A stretch of DNA of 64,000 nt from contig CALBZA010000074.1 in the NCBI GenBank assembly GCA_937890005.1, forward strand, positions 1 through 64,000, read 5' to 3'. Source of the DNA: an uncultured Verrucomicrobia subdivision 3 bacterium. Lineage in GTDB: Bacteria; Verrucomicrobiota; Verrucomicrobiia; Limisphaerales; DASXHY01. The notes below the pieces were generated by a model. It saw only the letters and a list, made by a program, of their open reading frames with translations, had not been told where the DNA came from and made no database searches. Position numbers and translations under genes: made by a program. Shown piece by piece: positions 25,198-33,443 of this stretch (position 1 is the stretch's first letter; every line of letters starts with the position of its first letter).

Positions 25198-26472
25198 TTA
25201 TTGGAAAGTGTATTTCAATCCGAGCGCCACAAGATGCCGGTCGTATTCGCGACCGCTGGCGTTGCTGTTCAGCGTGATGCCTTTTTCGTGAACATAGGAA
25301 GCTTCGGCGCTGAAATGTTTATCGACGCTGTAATTCACAAACGCGCTCGCTGAGATCACCCAGTCGTCCCGCTTTGTCGGCTGACGAAAATCGGTGTTGT
25401 ATCCACGTCCGCCCACACCAACCGTCCAGTGCTCATCGAGTTTGTGCCGCAAGGTCAGGTCGTAGGTGCCGTCCTGATAGGTCGCGCGCCCGGATGATCC
25501 CGGTTGTTCAAAGCGTTTTGCCGAGAGTGTCAGCGTATTTGCGGGGGAAAGTGTTGCTGTCAGCGAAGCATCAACGAAGAGATTCCAGCGTTGCAACCCG
25601 CCGAAGCCGCTCGCCACGTGATTGCGAAATTCGCGGAATTCCGGGCCGATCGTGACATTCGCCTTCAACCACGAAAGCGGTCTGCCTTCGATTCCAAACA
25701 GCACGCGGTGAAAGCTGCTGTCGTAGTGAACATCATTTCCGAGAAAGGCTTCCTGATGCTGGACGCCATAACGGTATCCGGCGACCAGCGCAAAACTGTT
25801 CGTCTGGAAGTAACGCCCCAGATCGGCCCCGAATGTGAATTCATCACGATCCGCGAAATTCTGATATCCCGCGGTGTTGCGATGTTCCATCTGGAAGTCG
25901 TGGATGTAAATCGTTGCGACCGGACGCATGAACCAGTTCCCGAATTGTTGCGTCACGAAAATGCTGTCACGAATCACCGTGGCATCGCGCCGATCGCGCA
26001 CGATCGGTGCTCCAGTCGCGGGCGCGCCGCCTTCGCCGGTCCAGGTCGGTCCGAGGGAACTGCCATCGATCTTCACCACCGAGCCGACGATTTTGTAGCT
26101 CGAATTTTCCGATTTGCCGGCGAGGTTCAGCGTGACCCGATGCAAAAAGAAATCTTCCGAACTTTCCGAATGAAAAAGATGCGCCTCAGGACTGTAGTTC
26201 ACCGTCAGACCCAGCAGCGACGCCGGCTTCCAGTTCAGACCGACTGAAGGCAGAAAGCTGGTGACGAACGAACTTCGGTTCGCTTTATCCGTTTTGGACT
26301 GGAGGAAGACATTGCTGTCGAACGTTTCCTTCACCGCCGCAGTGCCTGTGACTTTCCAGGTCCGGGAACTGGAACCACTCCCATCGGAGGCGTGCAGAGA
26401 GTTTGAAATCAGCGTCGCGACGGCGATGTGAACGCATCGATTCAGGAACGCACAATTCGTTCTTCTTTTCAC
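25198..26472 (-). CDS. outer-membrane beta-barrel protein
   Basis: About 424 residues. The GTG start at 26472 gives a signal peptide (KRRTNCAFLNRCVHIAVATLISNSLHA, cleavage before SDG). After it come alternating hydrophobic/aromatic strands throughout (for example FVTSFLPSVGLNWKPASLLGLTVNYSP, FRPVATIYIHDF-like stretches, SFALVAGYRYGVQHQ), ending in LGLKYTFQ with a near C-terminal Phe, the outer-membrane insertion signal. It is probably a transport or structural barrel of unknown substrate. A longer frame to 26688 has no signal peptide and is rejected. It is divergent from a small lipoprotein gene 65 bases away. Confidence 0.75.
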   Translation of the reverse strand: MKRRTNCAFLNRCVHIAVATLISNSLHASDGSGSSSRTWKVTGTAAVKETFDSNVFLQSKTDKANRSSFVTSFLPSVGLNWKPASLLGLTVNYSPEAHLFHSESSEDFFLHRVTLNLAGKSENSSYKIVGSVVKIDGSSLGPTWTGEGGAPATGAPIVRDRRDATVIRDSIFVTQQFGNWFMRPVATIYIHDFQMEHRNTAGYQNFADRDEFTFGADLGRYFQTNSFALVAGYRYGVQHQEAFLGNDVHYDSSFHRVLFGIEGRPLSWLKANVTIGPEFREFRNHVASGFGGLQRWNLFVDASLTATLSPANTLTLSAKRFEQPGSSGRATYQDGTYDLTLRHKLDEHWTVGVGGRGYNTDFRQPTKRDDWVISASAFVNYSVDKHFSAEASYVHEKGITLNSNASGREYDRHLVALGLKYTFQ

Positions 26473-26537
26473 GATAATGAAACGTTCTTGCAACAGGAAT
26501 TGGGCGCGGCATAGTTCGCATCCATCAGCCGACTTGT

Positions 26538-26708
26538 ATGAAGATCGCGAACTGCTCCTGTCTTGTACTGTTGTTTTGTGTGGCTGCCGTTTTGGCAGGA
26601 TGCACCGCTCCAGGAAAATCGATTGCCACGAACGGAAATGAACTGCCGATGGCTGGCGAAGTGGCCTCGACGGGCTGGACGCGCGCATTGCCCGGCGACG
26701 AACTTTGA
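26538..26708 (+). CDS. small lipoprotein (56 residues)
   Basis: An open frame of 56 codons starting ATG AAG. Residues 1-21 are a type II signal peptide with hydrophobic core CLVLLFCVAAVL and a lipobox LAGC (Cys22), followed by a short polar tail rich in Gly and Thr ending GDEL. After lipidation the mature peptide would be only 35 residues, the size of entericidin-like small lipoproteins, though the sequence does not clearly match them. It is divergent from the outer-membrane barrel gene and shares a 65-base intergenic region with it, so they may be co-regulated. No strong Shine-Dalgarno site is seen. Confidence 0.55.
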   Translation: MKIANCSCLVLLFCVAAVLAGCTAPGKSIATNGNELPMAGEVASTGWTRALPGDEL

Positions 26709-26878
26709 TTTCGCCGCGTCCGACTTCTGTCTGAATGCTGTGCTTGCCCTGAATGATCGGAAACTGAACATGCCGTGACCATCATCGCGACGTTCGTCCG
26801 CTGCCGATAAACCTGAATTGCCAAAGTTCCAACTTCATTTGGGCGCAACTGAACACGCATCAGAATTGATGAAGCATT

Positions 26879-26977
26879 CAGTGAAGCGTGATGCTTGCAT
26901 CTCCCTCTCTTCCGAGCGAAGCCGGAGGAAAGGGGTTGGGGAATCCCCTCTCCCTGACCCTCTCCCGTGCTTCACTG
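26879..26977. repeat. MITE-like inverted repeat with CCCTCTCC core
   Basis: CAGTGAAGC (26879-26887) and its exact complement GCTTCACTG (26969-26977) bound a 99-base unit whose core has CCCTCTCTTCCGAGCG and CCCCTCTCCCTGACCCTCTC-type pyrimidine repeats with partial internal complementarity. It sits in the 464-base gene-free stretch 26709-27172; nothing else is apparent there. Confidence 0.5.
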
Positions 26978-27172
26978 CGGAGCGAGGGAACATTTATGGT
27001 GCAGGTGTCCGATTGCGCCCACTCATTTGAGGTCAGCCGTTGAGCATTGAATTGAATCTCGCGATTCTGCAAAGCGGATTGAATGGGCTTCCGCGATTGG
27101 AACTGGGAGGAAAGAAAGAAACCCGCGCCGTGCTGAATCAACACAACGCGGGTGCGTGAGAGGGAAGAAAAC

Positions 27173-27856
27173 TTATGCCGCTTTTGCCTTGAGACCCGTG
27201 CGCAGAACCTTGAGCGCCTCGGGCATCTTGTAGTGGCGCTTCAGACCGACTTCGCTGAGGACGCCTGCCGGAACGCGCGAGATGAATTCAGGGAAACTCC
27301 GTTCCACGCGATCGCGCAGCAGCTTTTGTCCGGTCTTCGACGCCCAGAAATCCTCTTCAACTTTCGAAAGCGCGATGCCTGCCTCGTCGGGCCCGAGATT
27401 TTCGTGCTTGGCAAGCATCCAGATCAATTCCTTGTCGCCAGGCATGCAGACGGGGAATGGGACAAACTTGGGTTTGATTTCCTGTTCTTCGGAAACTTCG
27501 GCGCCCGCGTTTGGATTGACTCTCACTTCACCGGTGAACTGCGAGCCGTCGGTCAGTGAAAGTTCGACCGTGAGCGTCTTTTCCTTTTTGTTCGGACGGA
27601 CGGTGACGTCGCCATCGCCGAACGTTTCAGTCAGCTGACGCTTGACCTCGTCGATGCTTTTCGGTTCGAGATCGGGGATTTCCAGTTTCTGGCAGAATTT
27701 TTCAAATGCGCTGACGCGGGCGGTTGCCTTGAGTTCGCTTTCGACCGCGCCGTAAATCTTGTCGGCGAGCTTGGGATCATGCGTCGCCTTGGGGAGAACG
27801 CGTTTGAGGAGTTCGAGCAATTGAGCTTCGGTTGCTTTCTTCGGTTCTTTTTTCAT
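27173..27856 (-). CDS. conserved-looking hypothetical protein
   Basis: 227 residues, soluble and charged, starting MKKEPKKATEAQ. Residues 1-60 are helical. Residues about 80-120 read as beta strands (DVTVRPNKKEKTLTVELSLT, QFTGEVRVN), and the rest is helical with the aromatic segment FVPFPVCMPGDKELIWMLAK (about 137-157). I recognise no family. The Lys/Ala-rich tail KVLRTGLKAKAA resembles a nucleic-acid- or membrane-facing end, but this is speculation. It is a single gene flanked by long repeat-rich gaps. Confidence 0.65.
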   Translation of the reverse strand: MKKEPKKATEAQLLELLKRVLPKATHDPKLADKIYGAVESELKATARVSAFEKFCQKLEIPDLEPKSIDEVKRQLTETFGDGDVTVRPNKKEKTLTVELSLTDGSQFTGEVRVNPNAGAEVSEEQEIKPKFVPFPVCMPGDKELIWMLAKHENLGPDEAGIALSKVEEDFWASKTGQKLLRDRVERSFPEFISRVPAGVLSEVGLKRHYKMPEALKVLRTGLKAKAA

Positions 27857-28000
27857 CGTGAAATAGGAAGGTCATTTTGTGCCAAAGCTGGAAGCGCGGA
27901 GCAATGGTGAAGAGAGGGGAATCTTCGATTTTATTTGATTCAAAGCTCAAGGGAGCACGCCAGGAGATGGCGGGGCAGCTGGAAGATGAAGAAAGGACTA

Positions 28001-28182
28001 AACCACGGATGAACACCGAGGAACACGGATGAGGGGAAATTTAGTTCGGTCGTTCCGGGAATTTTACGGCTGGGAAGAAGACATCGATGCAACGGGTGCT
28101 GACCCGAACGGATTCCAAACCCGGACCCGCCCATTCCAATAGTGGATTTTCATCCGTGTCCATCGGTGTTCATCCGTGGTTA
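28001..28182. repeat. inverted pair of CACGGATG-type repeats upstream of the unknown gene
   Basis: The left arm 28001-28032 (AACCACGGATGAACACCGAG then GAACACGGATG) and right arm 28147-28182 (TTCATCCGTGTCCATCGGTG then TTCATCCGTGGTTA) are reverse complements with an 11-base period, 115 bases apart. A third partial copy (CAGCCACGGATAGAAACGAA) starts at 28218. The gene-free stretch 27857-28264 holds these and nothing else that I can support. Confidence 0.8.
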
Positions 28183-28264
28183 AAAAAGTCGTTCAAAGGA
28201 ATGCTCGAAGTGAGCTCAGCCACGGATAGAAACGAATGAGACTGATTCGGGCGGGGCAACTCAA

Positions 28265-29686
28265 TTATCGCAACACGCTTTGAAAATAAGCTTCAATCGC
28301 CTTCGCCGCTTTCTTTCCGTCGCCCATCGCCAGAATCACCGTCGCAGCGCCGCGCACAATGTCACCCCCGGCAAAGACGCCGGGCAGACTGGTCATTCCG
28401 TTTTCGTCCACCACAAGGTTTCCATGCCGGTTCAATTTCAGTTCCGGACAGGTGGCGGTGAGAAGCGGATTTGCGCGTGTGCCGATGGCGACAACCACGG
28501 TGTCGCACGGGAGGATGAATTCTGATCCGGGAACCGGTTCAGGCCGGGCACGGCCGGAGGCGTCCGGTTCACCAAGTTTCATTTGAATGCACTTGAGTCC
28601 GGTGACCCAGCGTTTGTCGTCGCCGACCACTTCGACCGGCGCGGTAAGGAAATGGAATGTCACGCCTTCGTCTTTTGCGTGATGCACTTCTTCAGCTCGG
28701 GCGGGCAATTCATCCGCGGTTCGGCGATAGACAATCATCGCCTCGGCACCAAGCCGTTTTGCAGTGCGGACGGCGTCCATCGCGACATTGCCTCCGCCGA
28801 CAACGGCGACGCGTTTGCCTTTCAACACCGGGGTGTCGGAATTCGGAAACTGGTATGCCGCCATCAGATTGATGCGCGTGAGATATTCGTTCGCGGAATA
28901 AACGCCCTTCAGGTTTTCGCCCGGGACATTCATGAACACCGGAAGACCGGCGCCGTTTGCGATGAATATTGCGTCGAACCGCTCACGCAATTCCGGCAGC
29001 GTGTAGGTGCGGCCGATGATCACATTGCATTCGATTTTGACGCCGAGTTCACGGAGACGATCCACCTCCTGGGCGACGATTGCCTTGGGCAGACGGAATT
29101 CGGGAATGCCATAGACGAGCACGCCGCCGGGCTTGTGAAGTGCTTCGTAGATTGTGACCTCGTGGCCCATTTTTGCGAGTTCACCCGCGGCGGTCAGTCC
29201 GGCCGGGCCCGATCCCACCACGGCGACTTTCTTTCCAGTCGATTTGATTTCGACTTTGGGCAGTTGATCCCGATGCTTTCGCGCCCAGTCAGCGACGTAG
29301 CGTTCGAGATAACCGATTCCGACCGGCAGGCCTTTGTTGCCGCGCACGCATTCCGCTTCGCACTGATTTTCCTGCGGACACACGCGGCCGGTCACGGCGG
29401 GAAGGGCGTTGTCGCAAAGAAGACTTTGAGCCGCCTCGGCGATTTTTCCTTTCGAAAGCAGGTCAATGAACGTGCGGATGTTCACGCCCACGGGACAGCC
29501 GCTCACACATTTGGGATCTTTGCACTGAAGACAGCGGTCGGCTTCAAGCAGGGCGAGCTGTTCGGTGAAACCGAGGTTGACCTCTTCGAAGTTGGCAGAG
29601 CGATCAGTCGGATTCTGTTCCGGCATTTTCTGCCGTTGAATCTGGAGACGTTGCTTTGTGGTGATGCGTTCGGGGGAAGCGTTCAT
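28265..29686 (-). CDS. NfnB/GltD-like NADPH oxidoreductase large subunit (transhydrogenase)
   Basis: 473 residues. The N-terminal region has eight cysteines for two [4Fe-4S] clusters (CLQCKDPKCVSGCP at 52-65; CPQENQCEAEC at about 103-113). Two Rossmann domains follow: GSGPAG (158-163, FAD) and GGGNVAMDA (NADPH), and the GDIVRGAATVILAMGDGK end is typical of the GltD/NfnL family. Paired with the NfnA-like subunit just upstream, it is best read as the NADPH-side subunit of NADH-dependent ferredoxin:NADP oxidoreductase, which bifurcates electrons between NADH and ferredoxin. Stand-alone glutamate synthase small subunit (GltA type) is the alternative. ATG 29686 overlaps the preceding stop as ATGA. 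Confidence 0.85.
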   Translation of the reverse strand: MNASPERITTKQRLQIQRQKMPEQNPTDRSANFEEVNLGFTEQLALLEADRCLQCKDPKCVSGCPVGVNIRTFIDLLSKGKIAEAAQSLLCDNALPAVTGRVCPQENQCEAECVRGNKGLPVGIGYLERYVADWARKHRDQLPKVEIKSTGKKVAVVGSGPAGLTAAGELAKMGHEVTIYEALHKPGGVLVYGIPEFRLPKAIVAQEVDRLRELGVKIECNVIIGRTYTLPELRERFDAIFIANGAGLPVFMNVPGENLKGVYSANEYLTRINLMAAYQFPNSDTPVLKGKRVAVVGGGNVAMDAVRTAKRLGAEAMIVYRRTADELPARAEEVHHAKDEGVTFHFLTAPVEVVGDDKRWVTGLKCIQMKLGEPDASGRARPEPVPGSEFILPCDTVVVAIGTRANPLLTATCPELKLNRHGNLVVDENGMTSLPGVFAGGDIVRGAATVILAMGDGKKAAKAIEAYFQSVLR

Positions 29687-30525
29687 GCGGATTGTTTTTC
29701 CAGCCGGCACGTTCCGGCGGCGCAGGCATTGGCCTGTTGCTCGAATTCGCGATAGGTCGAAAGCCGGTCCTGCAATTCGTCGAAATCAACCAGATGCCCG
29801 TCAAACTCCGGGCCGTCCACACAGGCGAACCGCGTTTCCTTCCCAAGGCTCACGCGACATCCACCACACATGCCGGTGCCATCGATCATCACCGGGTTGA
29901 GCGATACAATCGTGCGAACGCCAAACGGACGGGTGAGATTCGCCACAGCGCGCATCATCGGAACCGGACCGACCGCGTAAACGATGTCGATGCCGCCGCG
30001 TTCAAGAAATTCCTTCGCCGCGTCCGTCACGAAACCTTTGCGCCCGTAACTGCCGTCATCGGTGCAGACCACGACATCGCCGAGCCGTTTCAATTCCGAT
30101 TCAAAAATCACCCATTCGCGCGAGCGTCCGCCAATGATGCTCGTCACATGAACATTTCGTTCGTGAAGCCCCTGTGCGATGGGATGAACCACAGCCGTTC
30201 CGACACCGCCGCCGATGCAGAGCGCACGGCCGGAATCGATCAATTCGGTGGCGTGTCCCAATGGGCCGGCGACGTCGCGGATCGATTCACCGGGTTCCAA
30301 CGCCACGAGATCACGCGTGCTTTTGCCAACGGCCTGAATGACGAGTGCGATGGAGCCGGCGGAAGGATTGGCATCGGCGATCGTGAGCGGAATGCGTTCG
30401 GAATTTTCCGCGAGGTGAACGATGACGAACTGCCCGGGCTTGCGGATTTGAGCGATGCGAGGCGCGAGAACATCCAGGCGGGTGACGTTCGGACTGAGCT
30501 GCTGCTTTCGCAGAATGGTATGCAT
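29683..30525 (-). CDS. NfnA-like FAD/[2Fe-2S] subunit (sulfide dehydrogenase/dihydroorotate dehydrogenase electron-transfer type)
   Basis: 280 residues. An FAD-binding barrel (RKPGQFVIVHL, RIPLTIADANP) is followed by an NAD-binding domain (LCIGGGVGTAVVHPIAQGL) and a C-terminal cluster of cysteines (GMCGGCR, then FACVDGPEF) for one [2Fe-2S] centre. This matches NfnA/PyrK-type subunits. Its gene overlaps the NfnB-like gene by 4 bases, so the two form one complex. ATG 30525 gives the usual N-terminus; an upstream TTG at 30576 is possible. The last 25 residues (QANACAAGTCRLEKQSA) carry two more Cys. Function: NADH-side flavin subunit of electron-bifurcating transhydrogenase. Confidence 0.85.
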   Translation of the reverse strand: MHTILRKQQLSPNVTRLDVLAPRIAQIRKPGQFVIVHLAENSERIPLTIADANPSAGSIALVIQAVGKSTRDLVALEPGESIRDVAGPLGHATELIDSGRALCIGGGVGTAVVHPIAQGLHERNVHVTSIIGGRSREWVIFESELKRLGDVVVCTDDGSYGRKGFVTDAAKEFLERGGIDIVYAVGPVPMMRAVANLTRPFGVRTIVSLNPVMIDGTGMCGGCRVSLGKETRFACVDGPEFDGHLVDFDELQDRLSTYREFEQQANACAAGTCRLEKQSA

Positions 30526-30656
30526 CGATGGAAGATTTGCGCTTTCATCCGCGAGCGGCTGTTCCGCAATTGCCAAAAGGTGAACCTATCTTGGCGTTCA
30601 GTGCCAAACGGGTTTTGACACCCGGCGGCAAACCGGCTTTGCTACGCGCGATCCCT

Positions 30657-31370
30657 ATGAGCCGCGAAGCAATTGAAATGTCTGTTGAATCCGTCACGGT
30701 CGAAGTTTCCGACACGAAAACGGTCCGCCTGACCTGGCCGGAAGGATACAATCCTGATTTCAAGACCGGCCAGTTCATCACCTGTTTCTGGCCGGATGAA
30801 CCGAGTTACAAACGAGCCTATTCGCTTTCGTCCTGCGCGCTGGACCGCGGTTTCTACGAATTCACCGTGAGGCGCGACGGAAAGATGGGCACGCGGATCG
30901 TCGATTGGATCAAGCCGGGTCAAAAGATGATGGTGCTGCCGCCGACGGGAAGATTTCTGCCTGTCTGGGAACCGAACAAGCATTTGATCTGCATCGCCGG
31001 CGGATCGGGCGTGACGCCGTTCCGCGGATTCGTTCGGGAGGCAACGCGCCGGAAACTGGAAACGAAGATCACGATCCTCTACAGCGTGCGCACCACCAAC
31101 GACATCATCTTCAACGAAGAATTCCGCGCGCTGGAGAAGGAGAATCCCAATTTCAAATTTGAAGTCACCTGCACACGTCTGGCGGAACAGGATTCGTGGA
31201 CCGGCCGACGCGGACGCATCGATCCCGCCTGGTTGAAAGAACACGCGAAGGACCTTCAGAACACCGTGTTTTATGCGTGCGGCCCGAACGCGCTGGTGGA
31301 GTTCGCGGAAGGAATCGTTTTCGAACTCGGAGTTCCCAAGCAGCAGATGAAAACGGAAAAGTGGGGCTAG
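30657..31370 (+). CDS. ferredoxin--NADP reductase-like flavoprotein
   Basis: 237 residues: FAD domain with RAYSLSS (FAD-binding Arg-x-Tyr-Ser) and PTGRFLPV, then an NAD(P) domain with IAGGSGVTPFRGFVRE and CGPNALVEFA. There is no ferredoxin domain at either end, so it needs a separate electron carrier. It is divergent from nfnAB with 131 bases between starts, suggesting a shared redox role, possibly exchanging electrons between NADPH and ferredoxin. A start at 30678 (MSVESVTV) is also plausible, and upstream in-frame sequence to 30528 overlaps the nfnA promoter. Substrate partner unknown. Confidence 0.8.
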   Translation: MSREAIEMSVESVTVEVSDTKTVRLTWPEGYNPDFKTGQFITCFWPDEPSYKRAYSLSSCALDRGFYEFTVRRDGKMGTRIVDWIKPGQKMMVLPPTGRFLPVWEPNKHLICIAGGSGVTPFRGFVREATRRKLETKITILYSVRTTNDIIFNEEFRALEKENPNFKFEVTCTRLAEQDSWTGRRGRIDPAWLKEHAKDLQNTVFYACGPNALVEFAEGIVFELGVPKQQMKTEKWG

Positions 31371-31396
31371 TTTTCCCACAGGCAATGGCTGTCGTT

Positions 31397-31428
31397 TATC
31401 TGTGTTTCATCTGTGCCCTCTGTGGCTT
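31397..31428. repeat. ATCTGTGT-type short-period repeat, variant copy
   Basis: TTATCTGTGTTTCATCTGTG followed by CCCTCTGTGGCT repeats an 11-base unit and is the A/T-shifted version of the ATCCGTGT family. It lies between the flavoprotein gene and gcvT. Confidence 0.55.
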
Positions 31429-31483
31429 AAGAGCCTAAAGTCTCTCTTCCCATTCACGCACTTCGGTTCTATTGTCACCGGCC

Positions 31484-32614
31484 ATGTTGAAACGGACACC
31501 TTTGTTTGAGGCACATCAGAAGCTGGGCGGCAAACTGATCGAATTCGGCGGCTGGGAAATGCCGGTGCAATACACCAGCATCACGGACGAACATCTCGCC
31601 GTTCGGAATGCGGCCGGCATTTTCGACATTTCGCACATGGGCGAAATCACGGTCAGCGGAGACGCTGCCGCCGAATTTCTGAATTCGGTTCTCACCAACG
31701 ACATCCGGAAACTTTCGCCGGGCGAAGGTCAGTACACGCTCATGTGCAACGAGCGCGGCGGAGTGGTGGACGATCTGTATGCCTACCAGCTTTCGGGCAA
31801 TGTGTTTTTTCTCGTGGTCAATGCCTCGCGAACTCCCGACGATGTCCAGTGGCTGCAAAAACAATGGGAAGCCTTTCCGAAGAAGGCCGACGTGCACATG
31901 ACCGATGCCTCGCACAATTACGCCGCCGTGGCAGTGCAGGGACCGCGCGTGGCGGAATTTATCAATGAATGCATCACCATTCCATCGACCTCCGGCATGC
32001 GCGTTGCGAAGGTAACCGATTTGAAAAAGAACCAGATTGGAGGCTTTCCGTGTCATGGCGCGAGCGTGCTGGTGTCGCGCACCGGTTATACAGGCGAAGA
32101 CGGATTTGAAATCGTGGGACGCGACGATTCCATTCTGCACATCTGGAATCTCCTGCTGGAGAAGGGAAAGCCGTTCGGAATCAAACCGTGCGGATTGGGC
32201 GCGCGCGACACGTTGCGGACGGAAATGTGTTATCCACTTTACGGCCATGAGCTGGACGAAAACACCACGCCGATCGAAGCCGGTGTCGGCTTTTTTGTTG
32301 GGCTCGATAAAGGTGAATTTGTCGGACGCCCCGTGCTCGCGGATCAGAAGGCTAATGGCGTGAAGAAGAAGTGCGTCGCTTTCAAGATGGCCGAAAAATC
32401 CGCACCGCCACGTCCGCATTATCCGATTTGGGTCAACGGAGCAAAGGCCGGTGAAGTGGTGAGCGGAACACAAAGTCCTTCGCTCAACGCGGGCATTGGA
32501 CTCGGTTACGTGCCGCCGGAGTTCAGCAAAGCTGGAACGGAAATCGAAATTGAGATTCGCGGCAGACGATCGAAAGCCGTCATCGTTCCCAAGCCGATTT
32601 ATCGAAAAGGATAA
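31484..32614 (+). CDS. gcvT: aminomethyltransferase, glycine cleavage T protein
   Basis: 376 residues. GcvT takes the aminomethyl group from lipoylated GcvH and makes 5,10-methylene-tetrahydrofolate, releasing ammonia. Motifs: TPLFEAHQKLGGKLIEFGGW, AGIFDISHMGEI, QYTLMCNERGGVVDDLYAYQ, RTGYTGEDGFEI and the DTLRTEMCYPLYGHELDE loop, which holds the catalytic Asp context. The start was set at ATG 31484 rather than TTG 31472. No glycine riboswitch is evident upstream. gcvH follows after 126 bases. gcvP is not in the window. Confidence 0.96.
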   Translation: MLKRTPLFEAHQKLGGKLIEFGGWEMPVQYTSITDEHLAVRNAAGIFDISHMGEITVSGDAAAEFLNSVLTNDIRKLSPGEGQYTLMCNERGGVVDDLYAYQLSGNVFFLVVNASRTPDDVQWLQKQWEAFPKKADVHMTDASHNYAAVAVQGPRVAEFINECITIPSTSGMRVAKVTDLKKNQIGGFPCHGASVLVSRTGYTGEDGFEIVGRDDSILHIWNLLLEKGKPFGIKPCGLGARDTLRTEMCYPLYGHELDENTTPIEAGVGFFVGLDKGEFVGRPVLADQKANGVKKKCVAFKMAEKSAPPRPHYPIWVNGAKAGEVVSGTQSPSLNAGIGLGYVPPEFSKAGTEIEIEIRGRRSKAVIVPKPIYRKG

Positions 32615-32740
32615 ATGGTTTCTTTCCGTGCAGGGCAGTCCTGAAAGCCCGCCGTATATCGCTGCCATTCAACTCAGGGAAAATTCCAATTGTGAATCCC
32701 TTCGATCCGCGTAATCTGCGGGCGAATTTTCTTTGAAAAT

Positions 32741-33124
32741 ATGAGTAACGTTCCTTCCGATCTCAAATACGCGAAGTCGCACGAGTGGGTCCGCGTCGCC
32801 GGCGACGTCGCGACTGTCGGCATCACCGACCACGCCCAGCACGAGCTGACCGATGTGGTGTTCGTCGAGCTGCCCGAATCCGGCCGCAAGGTCAAAGCCG
32901 GCGAAGCCTGCGCCGTCGTGGAATCAGTGAAAACCGCGAGCGACATCTACTCTCCGGTTTCAGGAGAGATCATTGAGGTCAACAAAACCGTGGCCGACAA
33001 TCCGGCGCTGGTGAACACCGATCCTTACAATGGCGGCTGGTTCTACAAAATCCGGCTGTCCGACGCTGCTGAACTGAACAGCCTGCTCGCACCCGATGCC
33101 TACAAGGCGCAGATCGGTGGTTGA
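32741..33124 (+). CDS. gcvH: glycine cleavage system H protein
   Basis: 127 residues. GcvH shuttles the aminomethyl intermediate between P and T proteins on a lipoyl-lysine arm. The lipoylation site is Lys64 in VVESVKTASDIYSP. Other family marks are KYAKSHEWVRV at the N-terminus, VGITDHAQHELTDVVFVELP and NTDPYNGGWFYKI. The lipoyl group could be made by the LipA encoded downstream, and the four genes gcvT, gcvH, grx and lipA run in one direction. Confidence 0.97.
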   Translation: MSNVPSDLKYAKSHEWVRVAGDVATVGITDHAQHELTDVVFVELPESGRKVKAGEACAVVESVKTASDIYSPVSGEIIEVNKTVADNPALVNTDPYNGGWFYKIRLSDAAELNSLLAPDAYKAQIGG

Positions 33125-33179
33125 TAAGTTTCGCCGCCGCGTCCATTGAAATTTCCCGGATGTCCGCCAGTTTATACTC

Positions 33180-33443
33180 GTGAAAGCAAAACGGATCCGA
33201 CTCTTCATCAAGCCGTATTGCGGCTGGTGTCACAAGGCGATGCGCTGGCTCGATGAACATGACGTTCAATACGAAAGGATCGATGTCATGGCAGATGAAG
33301 CGGCGTTCGATGAAATGATCCGCATCTCCGGCCAGGATCTCGCGCCCGTCATGGATGTCGATGGCGATATCCTTGCCGACTTCGGTCCCGAACAGCTCGA
33401 ACCTTTCTTCCGCAGACTCGAAAAGAAAAATGCCCGCGCCTAG
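33180..33443 (+). CDS. glutaredoxin-family protein
   Basis: 87 residues with a thioredoxin-like fold and a dithiol site Cys14-Gly-Trp-Cys17 (FIKPYCGWCHKAMRWL), cis-Pro region LAPVMDVDG and an acidic helix at the end. The CGWC site is dithiol, unlike the CGFS monothiol Fe-S glutaredoxins. The start is GTG at 33180. Its end overlaps the lipA start by 14 bases, so translation is coupled. A role in redox maintenance near the Fe-S enzyme LipA is inference from context. Confidence 0.85.
   Translation: MKAKRIRLFIKPYCGWCHKAMRWLDEHDVQYERIDVMADEAAFDEMIRISGQDLAPVMDVDGDILADFGPEQLEPFFRRLEKKNARA

Noticed and set aside
28001..28240. CRISPR-like short repeats
   Set aside because: The repeat units are 11-12 bases, nearly adjacent, in inverted orientation, with no unique spacers and no cas genes.
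28583..29755. A 390-codon open frame on the plus strand
   Set aside because: It is antisense to the Nfn-like large subunit gene, rich in His/Arg/Phe without any domain.
31371..31483. Glycine riboswitch before gcvT
   Set aside because: The 113-base leader contains a short-period repeat and no tandem aptamer-like conserved core; it is too short for one.
31475..32668. A 397-codon open frame on the minus strand
   Set aside because: It is antisense to gcvT, which has all family motifs.
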